A DNA stretch of 64,000 nucleotides from NCBI GenBank assembly GCA_947168855.1, contig CAMVNO010000008.1, forward strand, positions 1-64,000, read 5' to 3'. The notes under the pieces were generated by a model. That model searched no databases, was not told where the DNA came from, and saw nothing but the letters and a program-made list of their open reading frames with translations. The DNA comes from an uncultured Clostridia bacterium (GTDB lineage Bacteria; Bacillota; Clostridia; Christensenellales; CAG-138). A program made the translations under genes and the position numbers. Of the stretch, positions 41,595 through 49,940 are shown in pieces (positions within the stretch are counted from its first letter, which is position 1; each line of letters starts with the position of its first letter).

Positions 41595-42713
41595 ATGACG
41601 ATCAAAGAAACAAGACCTTATGTGGACTGGGAAACCATCGGGAACTTCATCGTCGACGCGTTCGTCGCGTACGGCGTACCGCGTGAGGACGCGGAGATCT
41701 GCGCGGACGTTCTGATGGAGAGCGACCGCCGCGGCATCGAGAGCCACGGCGTCAACCGCTTCAAGCCGATCTATCTGGATCGCATCAAGGCGGGCATCCT
41801 GAACCCCGTCACCGAGTACGAAGTGCTCAAGGAGACCCCGACGACCGCGGTCGTCGACGGTCACGACGGCATGGGCATGGTCATCAGTAAGCGCGCCATG
41901 CAGACCGCGATCGACAAGGCGAAGAAATACGGCATGGGCATGGTCGCCGTGCGCAATTCCTCGCACTACGGCATCGCAGGCTATTGGACCACGATGGCGA
42001 CCAAGCAGGGCATGATCGGCATCACGGGCACGAACGCGCGTCCGTCGATCGCGCCGACCTTCGGCGTGGAGAACATGCTCGGCACGAACCCGCTGACGAT
42101 CGCGCTGCCGACCGACGAGGAATTCCCGTTCTGCATCGACTGCGCAACGAGCATCACGCAGCGCGGCAAGATCGAGTATTACGCCAGAAACGACAAGCCG
42201 ACCCCCGCGGGCATGGTCATCGGAAGAGACGGTTCGGCGCTCACCGATTCCAAGCAGATCCTTGTCGACCTCACCAAGGGCGAGGCAGCGCTTGCGCCGC
42301 TCGGCGGCATCGGCGAAGAGCTTGCGGGCTACAAGGGTTACGGCTATGCGACGGTCGTGGAGATCCTCTCCGCGGCGCTGCAGGCGGGCAGCTATATGAA
42401 GATGCTGACCGGTATGGACGAGAACGGCAACAAGCGCCCGTATCACCTCGGTCATTTCTTCATCGCGATCGACCCCGAAGCGTTCATGGGTCTCGACACG
42501 TTCAAAAAGACCTGCGGCGACATCCTCCGCGCGCTCAGAAATTCCGAGAAAGCGCCGGGCGAGGAGCGCATCTACACCGCGGGCGAAAAGGAATGGCTCG
42601 TGTGGCAGGACCGCAAGGACAAGGGCGTTCCCGTGAACGAAGCCGTGCAGAAGGAAATGATCGCCGTGCGCGACGAAAAGCACCTCGATTATCATTTCTC
42701 CTTCGAAAACTGA
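41595..42713 (+). CDS. Ldh family (malate/L-lactate dehydrogenase type) oxidoreductase
   Basis: 372 residues, ATG 41595 after AAGGGAGAGAAAGAAT. Member of the LDH2/MDG fold group that uses NAD(P)H to interconvert 2-oxo and 2-hydroxy acids. Family segments: MESDRRGIESHGVNRF (catalytic His), VAVRNSSHYGIAGYW, NARPSIAPTFGVENMLGTNP and GYKGYGYATVVEILSAAL. True substrate may be lactate, malate, ureidoglycolate or another hydroxy acid; sequence alone does not decide. Followed by a strong terminator, so glpK and this gene form a two-gene unit. Confidence 0.9.
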   Translation: MTIKETRPYVDWETIGNFIVDAFVAYGVPREDAEICADVLMESDRRGIESHGVNRFKPIYLDRIKAGILNPVTEYEVLKETPTTAVVDGHDGMGMVISKRAMQTAIDKAKKYGMGMVAVRNSSHYGIAGYWTTMATKQGMIGITGTNARPSIAPTFGVENMLGTNPLTIALPTDEEFPFCIDCATSITQRGKIEYYARNDKPTPAGMVIGRDGSALTDSKQILVDLTKGEAALAPLGGIGEELAGYKGYGYATVVEILSAALQAGSYMKMLTGMDENGNKRPYHLGHFFIAIDPEAFMGLDTFKKTCGDILRALRNSEKAPGEERIYTAGEKEWLVWQDRKDKGVPVNEAVQKEMIAVRDEKHLDYHFSFEN

Positions 42714-42722
42714 ACAGCCTTG

Positions 42723-42758
42723 AAAAGCACCCCTCCGCAGGATCGGAGGGGTGCTTTT
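42723..42758 (+). terminator. Intrinsic terminator of the glpK operon
   Basis: AAAAGCACCCCTCCG (42723-42737) pairs perfectly with CGGAGGGGTGCTTTT (42744-42758), loop CAGGAT, with T-run. Confidence 0.92.
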
Positions 42759-42840
42759 TGCGCCGGACCGAAAGACGGCAATTGACGAAAACTGTCGGAA
42801 ATGCTATACTGATTCCATCTTTACGGAGAGGACGCAGAGG

Positions 42841-44229
42841 ATGGTTTTTTCCGGCTTGACGTTTCTGCTGCTCTTTCTTCCGCTGTTGCTGCTGCTGTAT
42901 TTTCTGAATCGGGATGTGCGCTGGCGCAACGGCGTTTTGGTTGTATTTTCACTGGTCTTCTATGCATGGGGAGAGCCGATCATGGTGCTGCTGCTGATCG
43001 GATCGACCATGCTGCATTATGCCTTGGCCTGCGCGCTTGTCGCGGCAAAGCGCCCTGCTGTGAAAAAACTCTGGCTTACGCTCGGCGTCGTCGTTTCGCT
43101 CGGCGCGCTGTTCTGGTTCAAGTACGCCGGTTTCCTGCTCGGCTCCGTGCTGGGGCTGTCGTTTGACGCGCCGGCGCTGCCGATCGGCATTTCCTTCTAT
43201 ACATTCCAGATCCTGACCTATACGATCGACGTATACCGCGGCAAGGTCGCGGTGCAGAGGAATCCGTTCCGCCTGCTGCTGTACGTCAGCTGCTTCCCAC
43301 AGCTGATCGCGGGACCGATCGTCCAGTACGCGGACGTGGAGCGGGCGCTTTCCGAACGGACGACCACGGTTGAGGATTTTGCCTGCGGCATGCGGCGGTT
43401 CTTCGTCGGTCTTGCGAAAAAGGTCCTGCTCGCCAACATCTGCGGAAAGGCGCTCGACGCCTGTCTTGCGGCGGCGGGCATGTCCGTCGCGGGGGCGTGG
43501 CTGTCCGTGCTGCTGTATTCGCTGCAGCTGTACTTTGATTTTTCCGCGTATTCCGATATGGCAATCGGTCTCGGACGCGTTCTCGGGTTTACGTATCACG
43601 AAAATTTCCGCTATCCCTTTGTATCGTGTTCCGCAAGCGAGCTCTGGCGGCGCTGGCACATCTCTCTCGGCGCGTTCTTCCGCGATTATCTGTATATCCC
43701 GCTCGGCGGCAGCCGCAAGGGCAGGGTGCGCACCGTGCTGAATCTGCTGATCGTGTGGACGCTGACCGGGCTCTGGCACGGCGCGGCGTGGAATTTCGTG
43801 CTGTGGGGCGTGTTCTGGTTTTTGTTGCTGCTTGCGGAAAAAGCGCTTTCACGTGTGCTGGAACGGATCCCGAAGCCGATCCTCTGGTTCGTTACGTTTT
43901 CGCTTTGGCTGATCAGTCTGGCGATATTCTATCACACCGACCTGTCGGCGGCGTGGACGCACCTCGGCGCGCTGTTCGGGATCGGCGCAAACGGCTGGAT
44001 CGACGATACGACGGTCAAGGTCCTGAAGCAATACGCGCTGTATCTGCCGATCGCATTTGCCGCAAGCATGCCGATCGTGCCTGCGCTGAAGGCGTTTTCA
44101 AAAAAGCATGAAAAGCTCGGGCGCCTTGCTTCGCCGCTTGCGGCGGCGTGCTCCGTCGCGCTTGCGCTCGTTTCGCTTCTGTTCCTGATCGGACAGAGTT
44201 ATAACCCGTTTATCTATTTCCGGTTCTGA
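42841..44229 (+). CDS. MBOAT family O-acyltransferase (AlgI-like)
   Basis: Membrane enzyme that passes acyl groups, usually acetyl, to extracellular polysaccharide. 462 residues, ATG after GGAGAGGACGCAGAGG, about ten hydrophobic segments. AlgI/DltB signatures: LPIGISFYTFQILTYTIDVY, SCFPQLIAGPIVQY, YFDFSAYSDMAIGLGRVLGF, ELWRRWHISLGAFFRDYLYI and the catalytic His region LTGLWHGAAWNFVLWG. The DHHW partner gene starts two bases after the stop, the usual pair for polysaccharide acetylation. Confidence 0.94.
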   Translation: MVFSGLTFLLLFLPLLLLLYFLNRDVRWRNGVLVVFSLVFYAWGEPIMVLLLIGSTMLHYALACALVAAKRPAVKKLWLTLGVVVSLGALFWFKYAGFLLGSVLGLSFDAPALPIGISFYTFQILTYTIDVYRGKVAVQRNPFRLLLYVSCFPQLIAGPIVQYADVERALSERTTTVEDFACGMRRFFVGLAKKVLLANICGKALDACLAAAGMSVAGAWLSVLLYSLQLYFDFSAYSDMAIGLGRVLGFTYHENFRYPFVSCSASELWRRWHISLGAFFRDYLYIPLGGSRKGRVRTVLNLLIVWTLTGLWHGAAWNFVLWGVFWFLLLLAEKALSRVLERIPKPILWFVTFSLWLISLAIFYHTDLSAAWTHLGALFGIGANGWIDDTTVKVLKQYALYLPIAFAASMPIVPALKAFSKKHEKLGRLASPLAAACSVALALVSLLFLIGQSYNPFIYFRF

Positions 44230-44231
44230 GT

Positions 44232-45611
44232 ATGAAGCATCGTATTTCGTTTTATCTGACATATGCCTGCATCCTGCTGTTCGGCACGCTCGGCGTACTG
44301 CTGCTTGTGTTCGGCGAAAAGGAGCCGCGCGCGTCACAGACGGAGAACCGCATGCTGGCGGGCTTTCCGACGTTTTCGGCGGAATCGGTCGGCAGCGGCG
44401 CGTTCATGTCCGGGCTCGAATCGTATCTTTCGGACGGCGTGCCCGCGCGTGATGCGATCGTCGTCGAAACAGCGGTGTGGATGAACGCGCTTTCACTGGA
44501 ACAGGACGTCAACACGGACGAAGAGCTCTATGCGGCGATTGAAGCGTTTTCTGAAGAGGATGAAACGGAAGATCTGCCGACGGAAGCGCCCGAGGACACG
44601 CCGGAGCCTTCCGAGACGCCCGAAACGCCTGCGGAGGCAGACAGCGAGACGCTGCAGCCGGACGCTGCGGCAACGGACGCGCCGGCGCCGACCGAAGCGC
44701 CGGCTTCAGAGAACAGCGTTCGGGACTGCGCGTTCCGGGTAACGATGAAAAACGGCAGGGTCGAAACGCTGTACACCTTCCCGAAGGAAAACGTACAGAA
44801 CGCAGTCAATGTGCTGAATGCCTATCGCGCCGTTCTTCCGGAGAACGGGCATGTGTTTTTCACGCAGTCGCCGTATCCGGGCATCGGATTCGATCTTCAG
44901 AGCGGACGCGTCATTGAATGGGACTGCGACGTCGAGGAGACGATCCAGCAGAACGTGCTGCCGGGCGTGGAGATCGTCAGCACGTTTGAAACGCTGAAGG
45001 AGCCGCTGAGGCGCGGCGAGGATCTGTTTTTCACCACCGATCACCATTGGAAACCGAGGGCGGCATGCTACGTTGCGCAGGCAATGCTGGAGCGGATCGG
45101 GATCCATCCGCTGCCGTACGACGGGTACGCCTATTATCATCTCGACGGGTTTTACGGCGCGAAATACACCTCGCATCCCGAGCTGAAGAAGACGCACAAG
45201 GGAGACACGATCGACGTGATGATCCCGCAGCTGCCCGTGACAGGCTATACGATCGCGTGGGACGGCACCGAAAAGCCGTGCCCGTTTATGCTGAAGCAAG
45301 CGAACTATGTTTCCTATATCGGCGGAACGCTCGGCCCGTGGCGCTGTTATGAAACCGGCGTCGATTCCGGCAGAAGATGTCTCGTGGTCGGCGATTCCTT
45401 TCTCTGCGCCTTCGTCCCGTATCTGACGCCGTATTATGATGAGGTCCACACGACCGATTTCCGGGTAGCGTATTACGATGCGAAGCATGCATGCTGGACG
45501 CTGACGGACTATGTCCGCGACCATGCGATCGACGATATCTATATCATTCTGGGAACAGCGAACAGCATCAATGCAGGGTATATGCTGAATTTCTTGAACC
45601 GGTATCTGTAA
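44232..45611 (+). CDS. DHHW/AlgX-like exported acetylation protein
   Basis: 459 residues; two bases after the MBOAT gene. N-terminal membrane anchor (FYLTYACILLFGTLGVLLLV), then TENRMLAGFPTFS as in AlgJ/AlgX relatives. A Pro/Glu/Thr/Ala-rich insert lies at about 110-160. SGNH-like catalytic motifs are FFTTDHHWKPRAACYVAQ (the DHHW motif) and LVVGDSFLCAF (GDS-type). Receives acetyl groups from the MBOAT partner and transfers them to an exported glycan (family knowledge). The low-complexity insert is unusual for the family. Confidence 0.87.
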   Translation: MKHRISFYLTYACILLFGTLGVLLLVFGEKEPRASQTENRMLAGFPTFSAESVGSGAFMSGLESYLSDGVPARDAIVVETAVWMNALSLEQDVNTDEELYAAIEAFSEEDETEDLPTEAPEDTPEPSETPETPAEADSETLQPDAAATDAPAPTEAPASENSVRDCAFRVTMKNGRVETLYTFPKENVQNAVNVLNAYRAVLPENGHVFFTQSPYPGIGFDLQSGRVIEWDCDVEETIQQNVLPGVEIVSTFETLKEPLRRGEDLFFTTDHHWKPRAACYVAQAMLERIGIHPLPYDGYAYYHLDGFYGAKYTSHPELKKTHKGDTIDVMIPQLPVTGYTIAWDGTEKPCPFMLKQANYVSYIGGTLGPWRCYETGVDSGRRCLVVGDSFLCAFVPYLTPYYDEVHTTDFRVAYYDAKHACWTLTDYVRDHAIDDIYIILGTANSINAGYMLNFLNRYL

Positions 45612-45622
45612 GGAGGGGCGCG

Positions 45623-47059
45623 ATGAAAACGGATAAACGCATGATCCTCGCCGTCGTCGTGCTCGGGCTGCTGATCCCGATCGTCACGACCGTCGTATGG
45701 CTGTCGGTCGCAAACCGCACGGCGCGGTATGAAGCGCTTGCACAGCAAGCAGCGCAAAACGGGGATTGGGAACGGGCTGCCGTGCTTGCCGCAAAATCGG
45801 ATTCCGAACATGCGGAGGAGCTGCGGGCGGAGATCGCGTATCGGCGTGCGGAACAGGCGCTGGAGGAAGGCGATTACGCCTCCGCGGAAGAGGCGTTTTC
45901 GGCGCTCGGCACGTATCGCGACGCGCAAACGCGCGTGCGGGAATGCCGGTATCGTATGGCAAGAGCGCTCGAGGAGAGCGGCGACGACGCGGCGGCGCAG
46001 GACGCGTATTTCGCGCTGATCCCGTACGCGGACGCGTCGGAACGATACAGCGCATGCGGCTATCGCATTGCGGAGCGGATGCTGCAAAACGGCGAAGGGC
46101 ACGAGGCGTTCCGCGCGTTTTGCGCGCTGATTCCCTATGCGGATTCGGAAACGCGCGCGACCGAGATCGCCGTTGCGCTGACCGGCGAGACCGATCCCGA
46201 AAAAGCGGTTTTGCTTGCAAAGGGCGTCTCCGAGGAGGATTGGAACCGACTGGAGCAGATCGCGCAGGCGCGCAGCACGCTGACGAGCGGGCGCATCGCC
46301 GCAGGACACGCGCACGCGGCGTTTCTGTTTTCCGACGGCAGCGTTCGCGCGTTCGGGGATAACGCATACGGACAATGCGACGTGGACGCATTTCAGACCG
46401 TCACCGCGATCGCCGCGGGATATCGACACACGATCGGGCTGAAAGCGGACGGCACGGTTGTCGCCGCGGGCGACAATACATACGGACAATGCGGCGTGAC
46501 CGCATGGACGGACGTCGTTTCAATTGCCTGCGGACCGTGGGACAGCTTTGCGATCCGCGCGGACGGCACGCTGCTGCATTGCGGGTTTTCCGAATACGAT
46601 CTGTCCGGCTGGACGGGACTTCAAAAAATCGCGGCATGCGAGATGGCGCTGATCGGCGTACGTGAAGACGGCACGCTGCTCTGTTCGCGTCCGGAGGAGA
46701 GCTTTGCCGGCGCATCGTTCTGCGACGCGTGCATCGTAAACGGTACGGCATTCGCGCTGGATGAGGACGGTCTCATTCACAGCGACGGTTTTTCGTTCGA
46801 CGAATGGAAGGATACGATTGCGCTTTCAAGCAGCGCAGCGGTGCTGGTCGGCATTCGCGCCGACAGGAGCCTTTGCTGCCGCGCGCTGATGCCGTGCAAG
46901 GAAGCGTTTCTTTCGGCGCTGTCCGCCGAAACGGACGTTGCCGAGGTGGCGCCGGCAGGGGCGTTCGCGCTGATCCTGCATTGTGACGGAACACTTTCCG
47001 CTGCGGGAGACGTGCCGGAGGAGATAGCGGCTTTTATAAAGACGGATCCCGTGCTGTGA
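45623..47059 (+). CDS. Membrane-anchored TPR and RCC1-repeat protein
   Basis: 478 residues, ATG 45623 after AAGGAGGGGCGCG. Transmembrane helix at about 7-28 (MILAVVVLGLLIPIVTTVVW). TPR-like helical pairs run over about 35-190 (RAEQALEEGDYASAEEAFSA, RMARALEESGDDAAAQDAYF). A C-terminal beta-propeller of RCC1 type occupies about 225-470, with GHAHAAFLFSDGSVRAFGDN, GYRHTIGLKADGTVVAAGDN and AYGQC/TYGQC pairs. No enzyme motif. Third gene of the MBOAT-DHHW set, 11 bases after DHHW; likely a scaffold for the acetylation machinery or surface glycan (inference). Confidence 0.8.
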   Translation: MKTDKRMILAVVVLGLLIPIVTTVVWLSVANRTARYEALAQQAAQNGDWERAAVLAAKSDSEHAEELRAEIAYRRAEQALEEGDYASAEEAFSALGTYRDAQTRVRECRYRMARALEESGDDAAAQDAYFALIPYADASERYSACGYRIAERMLQNGEGHEAFRAFCALIPYADSETRATEIAVALTGETDPEKAVLLAKGVSEEDWNRLEQIAQARSTLTSGRIAAGHAHAAFLFSDGSVRAFGDNAYGQCDVDAFQTVTAIAAGYRHTIGLKADGTVVAAGDNTYGQCGVTAWTDVVSIACGPWDSFAIRADGTLLHCGFSEYDLSGWTGLQKIAACEMALIGVREDGTLLCSRPEESFAGASFCDACIVNGTAFALDEDGLIHSDGFSFDEWKDTIALSSSAAVLVGIRADRSLCCRALMPCKEAFLSALSAETDVAEVAPAGAFALILHCDGTLSAAGDVPEEIAAFIKTDPVL

Positions 47060-47073
47060 TCTCCAAATTTCCC

Positions 47074-47102
47074 TTGCAACGCAAAGAAACCTGTGTTATA
47101 AT
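47074..47102 (+). promoter_or_regulatory. Promoter of the broken tRNA-Arg gene
   Basis: TTGCAA (47074-47079), 17-base spacer, TATAAT (47097-47102), 29 bases upstream of the tRNA 5' half. It may now also drive the intact tRNA-Arg at 47215. Confidence 0.7.
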
Positions 47103-47131
47103 ATGCTCCGCGGTTCACAAAAACCGCTCTT

Positions 47132-47170
47132 GTGCCCGTAGCTCAGCTGGATAGAGCGTCAGACTCCGAC
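47132..47170 (+). pseudogene. Truncated tRNA-Arg (5' half only)
   Basis: Identical over 39 bases to the 5' half of the intact tRNA-Arg(CCG) at 50235 (acceptor 5' strand GTGCCCG, D-arm, anticodon stem and loop CTCCGAC). It then breaks off into unrelated sequence (CCCTAAGC). The T-arm and the 3' acceptor strand are missing. Confidence 0.85.
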
Positions 47171-47214
47171 CCCTAAGCTATATTGTCCTTGAAAAATGAA
47201 TATTTGATGCATAT

Positions 47215-47291
47215 GTGCCTGTAGCTCAGCTGGATAGAGTGACAGACTCCGACTCTGTAGGTCGCACGTTCGAATCGTGTCAGGCACGCCA
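47215..47291 (+). tRNA. tRNA-Arg (anticodon CCG)
   Basis: 77 bases including encoded CCA. Acceptor GTGCCTG pairs with CAGGCAC; anticodon stem ACAGA/TCTGT around loop CTCCGAC, anticodon CCG; T-loop TTCGAAT. Differs from the copy at 50235 by compensating changes in the acceptor and anticodon stems, so it is a separate functional variant, perhaps brought in by an integrated element. Confidence 0.92.
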
Positions 47292-47298
47292 TGAAAGC

Positions 47299-47327
47299 CC
47301 CGAAAACACTACGTTTTCTGGGTTTTT
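47299..47327 (+). terminator. Terminator after tRNA-Arg
   Basis: CCCGAAAAC (47299-47307) pairs with GTTTTCTGGG (47313-47322, one bulge), followed by five Ts. The stretch 47330-47535 holds a short direct repeat TTACTACATTT but no gene I can support. Confidence 0.7.
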
Positions 47328-47535
47328 GTTTTCCTGTTTCTCTTACTACACAAAACACTGAATACCTATTGTTCAAAATGCATATTTATCTCTAATATAC
47401 ATCACTGTTGAGCCGAAATTGACCCTGATTCAACAAGATTTACTACATTTTACTACATTTTTCTTATTATCCATTGTTTCCGACATCATTTATTTGCTCT
47501 TTTGACCATGTGCTTGACGCTGATAAAAGGAGGTC

Positions 47536-47766
47536 TTAGGAGTCTGCTTGCAGCGCACACCAAAGGATAAACTCCTCTAGCGAAGGTCTGGTTCCACGAA
47601 AGGGAGCATCATCCCATATGCCCTTGACTGCGGGATCTGGATTGTTGTACCCGGCATTAATTGCCTGTTCCATTTCTACGCGTATGGTCTCTTCGCTAAC
47701 ACCGTGAATGCTGGCCAGCTCGCGGATCACTTCCTTCACACGTAATAAATCCAATTCAGTAAACAT
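47536..47766 (-). CDS. Small helical protein, Spo0A C-terminal-like
   Basis: 76 residues, ATG after GAGAGGTACAT. Helical sequence ELDLLRVKEVIRELASIHG, then VSEETIRVEMEQAINAGYNN and RPSLEEFILW. The layout resembles small clostridial proteins annotated as sporulation factor Spo0A C-terminal-like, which share the VEEVRREIE-type helix but lack a receiver domain. DNA binding is possible but not shown. Placed back to back with a ParA relic in an integration hotspot, so it may be cargo. Confidence 0.55.
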   Translation of the reverse strand: MFTELDLLRVKEVIRELASIHGVSEETIRVEMEQAINAGYNNPDPAVKGIWDDAPFRGTRPSLEEFILWCALQADS

Positions 47767-47773
47767 ATGTACC

Positions 47774-48066
47774 TCTCTATTGAAGGCGTCCTAGTGACTA
47801 TGATGAACAACCGACCGAACTTCACGAAGGACCTGGTCGCCCAGCTTCGAGAAAGCTACGGTGGCATCTTCAAAGTGTTTGAAACTGAGATCCCGACGTC
47901 GATCCGGATGACAGAGAGCAGCGCCAGAGGCAAGAGCATCTTTGCGTTCGATCCGAAGGGCAAGGTCGCTGCCGCATATGAAAAGCTGACCCAGGAGGTG
48001 ATCGAGAATGACCGAGAAAGACAAGAAGTCCAGTGCGAGCTTCGTTCCGTTCAGACCGCTCGATAG
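47774..48066 (+). pseudogene. ParA-type partition ATPase, C-terminal fragment
   Basis: About 97 codons with the end of a Soj/ParA ATPase of the kind found in Tn1549-like conjugative elements: IEGVLVTMMNNRPNFTKDL, FKVFETEIPTSIRMTESSAR, GKSIFAFDPKGKVAAAYEKL. The Walker A and B parts are absent and the upstream sequence belongs to another gene. Overlaps a ParB start as in intact elements. Confidence 0.75.
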
Positions 48067-48140
48067 CCTTTTTGAACCGACGGTTCAGGAACAGCCCACG
48101 CCTGCTAAAAACGGTCTGACAGATCTTGAGTTAGTTTTTG
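48008..48140 (+). pseudogene. ParB-like N-terminal fragment
   Basis: ATG with GGAGGTGATCGAG upstream, inside the ParA fragment. The first about 43 codons (MTEKDKKSSASFVPFRPLDS, then a Pro/Gln-rich stretch) look like the start of the ParB-type partner of the conjugative ParA. The frame then runs into A/T-rich non-coding sequence and a terminator. Confidence 0.55.
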
Positions 48141-48175
48141 TCGCTTTTTTCTCTTTTCGAAAAAAGAGAAAACTT

Positions 48176-48218
48176 AAGAAGGGGTCTATCTTTCGTTCGG
48201 AAAGCAAGACCCCTTCTT
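48176..48218 (+). terminator. Terminator hairpin
   Basis: AAGAAGGGGTCT (48176-48187) pairs perfectly with AGACCCCTTCTT (48207-48218). A second palindrome TTTTCTCTTTT/AAAAGAGAAAA lies just upstream (48147-48172). It separates the Par relics from the convergent transporter gene and may serve both strands. Confidence 0.75.
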
Positions 48219-48239
48219 TATGTTTTTGGCGACGAATGT

Positions 48240-49853
48240 TTAATTCCTCTTATTCAAAACAGCCCGCACCAGGAACAGGGCGGCGATCATGAGCACCAGG
48301 GCCACGGGCAGGGCGACGAGGGCGTTGGGCACGAACCCGGTGAACAGGTACGCGAAGAAGCTGACCCCGGCCACGGTCATGGCGTAGGGGAGCTGGGTGG
48401 ACACGTGGGTCACGTGGTCGCACTGGGCTCCGGCGCTGGCCATGATGGTGGTATCAGAGATGGGCGAGCAATGGTCGCCGCAGACCGCCCCGGCCATGCA
48501 GGCGGACACGCACACCACGCCCAGGGGGTCCGTCAGCGGGAACACGCCCAGGGTGATGGGGATCAGGATCCCGAAGGTGCCCCAGCTGGTGCCCGTGGCG
48601 AAGCTGAGCCCCACGGCGATCAGGAACACGATGGCGGGCAGGAACGACTGGAATCCGCCGGCGGACCCCTTCACCAGGGCCTCCACGAACTGCTTGGCGC
48701 CCAGGCTGTCGGTCATGGCCTTCAGCGTCCAGGCGAAGGTCAAAATCAGGATGGCGGGGACCATGGACTTGAACCCCTCGGGAATGCTGGCGGCGATCTC
48801 CTTGAAGTGGATCACCCGGCGGAGGAGGTAGTAGATCACGGTGACCACCAGCGCCACGGCGGAGCCTAGCATGAGGCCCACGGACGCGTCGGAGTTGGAG
48901 AAGGCCTCCACGAACCCGGCCCCCTCGAAGAACCCGCCGGAGTAGATCATGCCGGTGACGCAGGCGACGATCAGCACCACGATGGGCAGCACCAGATCCA
49001 GCACCTTCCCCTTGGGGTTGGCGGTCTCGCCGGCGGCGTCGGCCATGGCCTTCACGCCGGAGAACACGTCGCCCTTCTCCCGGGCGTTCTTTTCATGCCT
49101 GGCCATGGGCCCGTAGTCGAGGTTCGTCACCGCCAGGAAAATCATCATGGCGATGGTGAGGATGGCGTAGAAGTTGAAGGGGATGGCCTTGATGAACAGG
49201 TACAGGCCGTTCCCGTCCTCCACGTAGGAGCTGACCGCCGCGGCCCAGGAGGACACCGGCGCGATGATGCACACGGGCGCCGCCGTGGCGTCGATGAGGT
49301 AGGCGAGCTTCGCCCGGCTGATCCGGCTCTTGTCGGACACGGGCCGCATGACGGAGCCCACGGTGAGGCAGTTGAAGTAGTCGTCCACGAAGATCAGCAC
49401 GCCCAGGGCGATGATGGAGAGCTGGGCTCCGGCCCGGGTCTTGATATGGGCGGCTGCCCAGCGCCCGAAGGCGGCGGAGCCTCCGGCCTTGTTCATGAGC
49501 ACCACCAGGATGCCCAATATCACCAGGAACACCAGGATGCCCACGTTGTAGCTGTCGGCTAGGGACCCTACGAACCCGTCGCTAAAGATGTGGGTCAGGG
49601 TGCCTTCGAAGTTGAAGTTGGAATAGAGAAGCCCGCCCACCAGGATGCCCACGAACAGGGAGGTGTACACCTCCTTGGTGACGAGGGCGAGGCCGATGGC
49701 GATGACGGCGGGCAGCAGCGACCAGAAGGTCTGATAGAACCGGGAGGGGACCTCCCCGTCACCCTCGCCGGCGGCGAAGGTCACGGCGGTGGTGACGAGC
49801 AGCAGAATCAACAGGATGGGTAAAACGGCGAGGGCTCTTCTTGTGTTTCTCAT
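48240..49853 (-). CDS. NhaC-family Na+/H+ antiporter, probably lysine-related
   Basis: 537 residues, ATG 49853 after GAAAGGAGTTTCCC. About 12-13 hydrophobic segments. NhaC features: LGVLIFVDDYFNCLTVGSVM, SYVEDGNGLYLF, FATGTSWGTFGILIPI and MAGAVCGDHCSPISDTTIMA. A lysine riboswitch lies upstream, and NhaC-type genes under this riboswitch are known as likely lysine transporters, so amino-acid uptake is more likely than pH control. Codon use (many GGC/GCC/CTG/ATC, CCC and GGG) differs from both flanks, suggesting transfer as a unit with its promoter and riboswitch. Sits between tRNA-Arg genes. Confidence 0.88.
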   Translation of the reverse strand: MRNTRRALAVLPILLILLLVTTAVTFAAGEGDGEVPSRFYQTFWSLLPAVIAIGLALVTKEVYTSLFVGILVGGLLYSNFNFEGTLTHIFSDGFVGSLADSYNVGILVFLVILGILVVLMNKAGGSAAFGRWAAAHIKTRAGAQLSIIALGVLIFVDDYFNCLTVGSVMRPVSDKSRISRAKLAYLIDATAAPVCIIAPVSSWAAAVSSYVEDGNGLYLFIKAIPFNFYAILTIAMMIFLAVTNLDYGPMARHEKNAREKGDVFSGVKAMADAAGETANPKGKVLDLVLPIVVLIVACVTGMIYSGGFFEGAGFVEAFSNSDASVGLMLGSAVALVVTVIYYLLRRVIHFKEIAASIPEGFKSMVPAILILTFAWTLKAMTDSLGAKQFVEALVKGSAGGFQSFLPAIVFLIAVGLSFATGTSWGTFGILIPITLGVFPLTDPLGVVCVSACMAGAVCGDHCSPISDTTIMASAGAQCDHVTHVSTQLPYAMTVAGVSFFAYLFTGFVPNALVALPVALVLMIAALFLVRAVLNKRN

Positions 49854-49884
49854 GGGAAACTCCTTTCGTTGGCTAAGATGCAAT

Positions 49885-49922
49885 CAACTGTGGGATCATG
49901 ACCCGTCATGACGCCACAGTTG
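49885..49922 (-). promoter_or_regulatory. Hairpin between riboswitch and start codon
   Basis: CAACTGTGG (49885-49893) pairs with CCACAGTTG (49914-49922) with an inner ATCATGAC/GTCATGA stem. No T-run follows on the minus strand, so it is not a plain terminator; it may be part of the riboswitch expression platform. Confidence 0.45.
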
Positions 49923-49940
49923 AAACAAAAGGATTCTCCC

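Noticed and set aside
47173..47376. Minus-strand frame across tRNA-Arg (translates as RFERATYRVGVCHS...)
   Set aside because: Reverse reading of a tRNA gene; a well-known annotation artefact.
47767..48066. Intact small gene with ATG at 47767
   Set aside because: No ribosome site of its own, and the protein is clearly only the C-terminal end of a ParA ATPase, so it is listed as a pseudogene.
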